In this document: one piece after another, positions 7,421 through 7,577 of the stretch
Layout: each line of letters opens with the position of its first letter
Numbering within the stretch: the stretch's first letter is position 1
Origin: Spirochaetales bacterium
Lineage (GTDB): Bacteria; Spirochaetota; Spirochaetia; ARS1246
DNA: 7,577 bases
Direction of reading: 5' to 3'
Assembly: GCA_018644745.1 (NCBI GenBank)
Contig: JABGPX010000674.1
Span: 1-7,577 of the forward strand
Notes under the pieces: model-generated
Seen by the model: only the letters and a program-made list of their open reading frames with translations
Told to the model about the DNA's origin: nothing
The model's database searches: none
Position numbers and translations under genes: made by a program

Positions 7421-7545
7421 CCCCTTTAGCTCCAGTCAAGAGCACTGCTGCTCCTCAACAAATCACTTACCGCTGCTACCTTCCGGTCCTGACGGAATTG
7501 GGTGACTGCCGATAGCGCAGGTCCCAACTATCAACACTAAAGGGG
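7421..7545 (-). ncRNA. ffs: Signal recognition particle RNA, small bacterial type (4.5S-like)
   Basis: This is the RNA core of the particle that, with Ffh, targets ribosomes making membrane proteins to the membrane. On the minus strand the hallmark apical part TCAGGACCGGAAGGTAGCAG is present, with its GGAA tetraloop at 7481-7484. The ends pair perfectly: CCCCTTTAG (7537-7545) with CTAAAGGGG (7421-7429), and one more T-A pair is possible outside. TCAC and GTGA close the helix below the apical region. The length of about 125 nt fits the small class without an Alu domain. The 3' arm is followed by ATTTTACTTTTC, a U-rich run that could act as a partial terminator before dnaX. The 5' end lies six bases from the upstream tRNA, so joint transcription and processing are likely. 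Confidence 0.93.
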
Positions 7546-7551
7546 AAAAAG

Positions 7552-7577
7552 CGGAGAGAGAGGGATTCGAACCCTCG
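7552..7577 (-). tRNA. tRNA 3' end, probably tRNA-Ser (partial)
   Basis: Reading the minus strand from the window edge, a five-pair T stem GAGGG/CCCTC encloses the loop TTCGAAT. It is followed by the seven-base acceptor strand TCTCTCC and a G discriminator at 7552. The CCA end is not encoded: the next bases are CTTTTT. G73 and an acceptor that would pair with GGAGAGA fit serine, and the position before SRP RNA and dnaX matches tRNA-Ser in Bacillus. The anticodon is outside the window, so the amino acid is inferred. Confidence 0.8.

Noticed and set aside
7411..7439. TTGACT with TACTTT at 17 bp as a dnaX promoter inside the SRP RNA
   Set aside because: The -10 box matches consensus at only three of six positions and the -35 lies in structured RNA sequence, so it is too weak to list as a feature.
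7439..7455. GAGCA/TGCTC hairpin at 7439-7455 as a separate terminator
   Set aside because: It lies within the SRP RNA, where these bases belong to the long helix or an alternative fold, and no U-run follows.

Overview
The window holds ordinary bacterial housekeeping genes plus one sugar-processing gene. It contains the 3' part of ftsH (+), a complete aspS (-), a glycoside hydrolase of the trehalase/GH63-like (MGH1-like) kind (+), and a right-hand block on the minus strand that reads tRNA (Ser-like), SRP RNA (ffs), dnaX, ybaB/ebfC, recR. The protein flavour (FtsH, DnaX and the clade-style hydrolase) and the medium GC suggest a free-living spirochaete. That is an impression from remembered family sequences, not a computed placement (about 0.6 sure). 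No mobile element, CRISPR array, phage gene or foreign-looking island is visible.

Layout. Bases 1-1292 are ftsH without its membrane-anchor end, cut by the window edge. It runs head-on into aspS (1295-3070) with only two bases between the two stop codons. A strong 14-bp hairpin lies just inside the aspS 3' end and may serve as the transcription stop there. Bases 3071-3299 are a divergent intergenic region with one good sigma70-type promoter for each side. The hydrolase (3300-4724, GTG start) follows and meets recR head-on across 117 bp that contain two overlapping inverted repeats. From 7577 down to 4842 the minus strand is one compact cluster: tRNA 3' end, 6 nt, SRP RNA, 27 nt, dnaX, 31 nt, ybaB, 1 nt, recR.

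How the genes relate. dnaX (clamp loader), ybaB (nucleoid-associated protein) and recR (recombination mediator) form the widespread DNA replication and repair operon. Its placement behind an SRP RNA and a serine tRNA matches the order known from Bacillus subtilis (tRNA-Ser, scr, dnaX, yaaK, recR), so the arrangement is old rather than new. FtsH (membrane protease) and AspRS (tRNA charging) are independent housekeeping genes. The hydrolase stands alone under its own promoter and is the least predictable gene here.

I did not find an undescribed system. The points most worth checking are the altered active-site motifs of the hydrolase, the non-discriminating-type residues in AspRS, the hairpin buried in the aspS coding end, and the long imperfect inverted repeat at 4756-4832.
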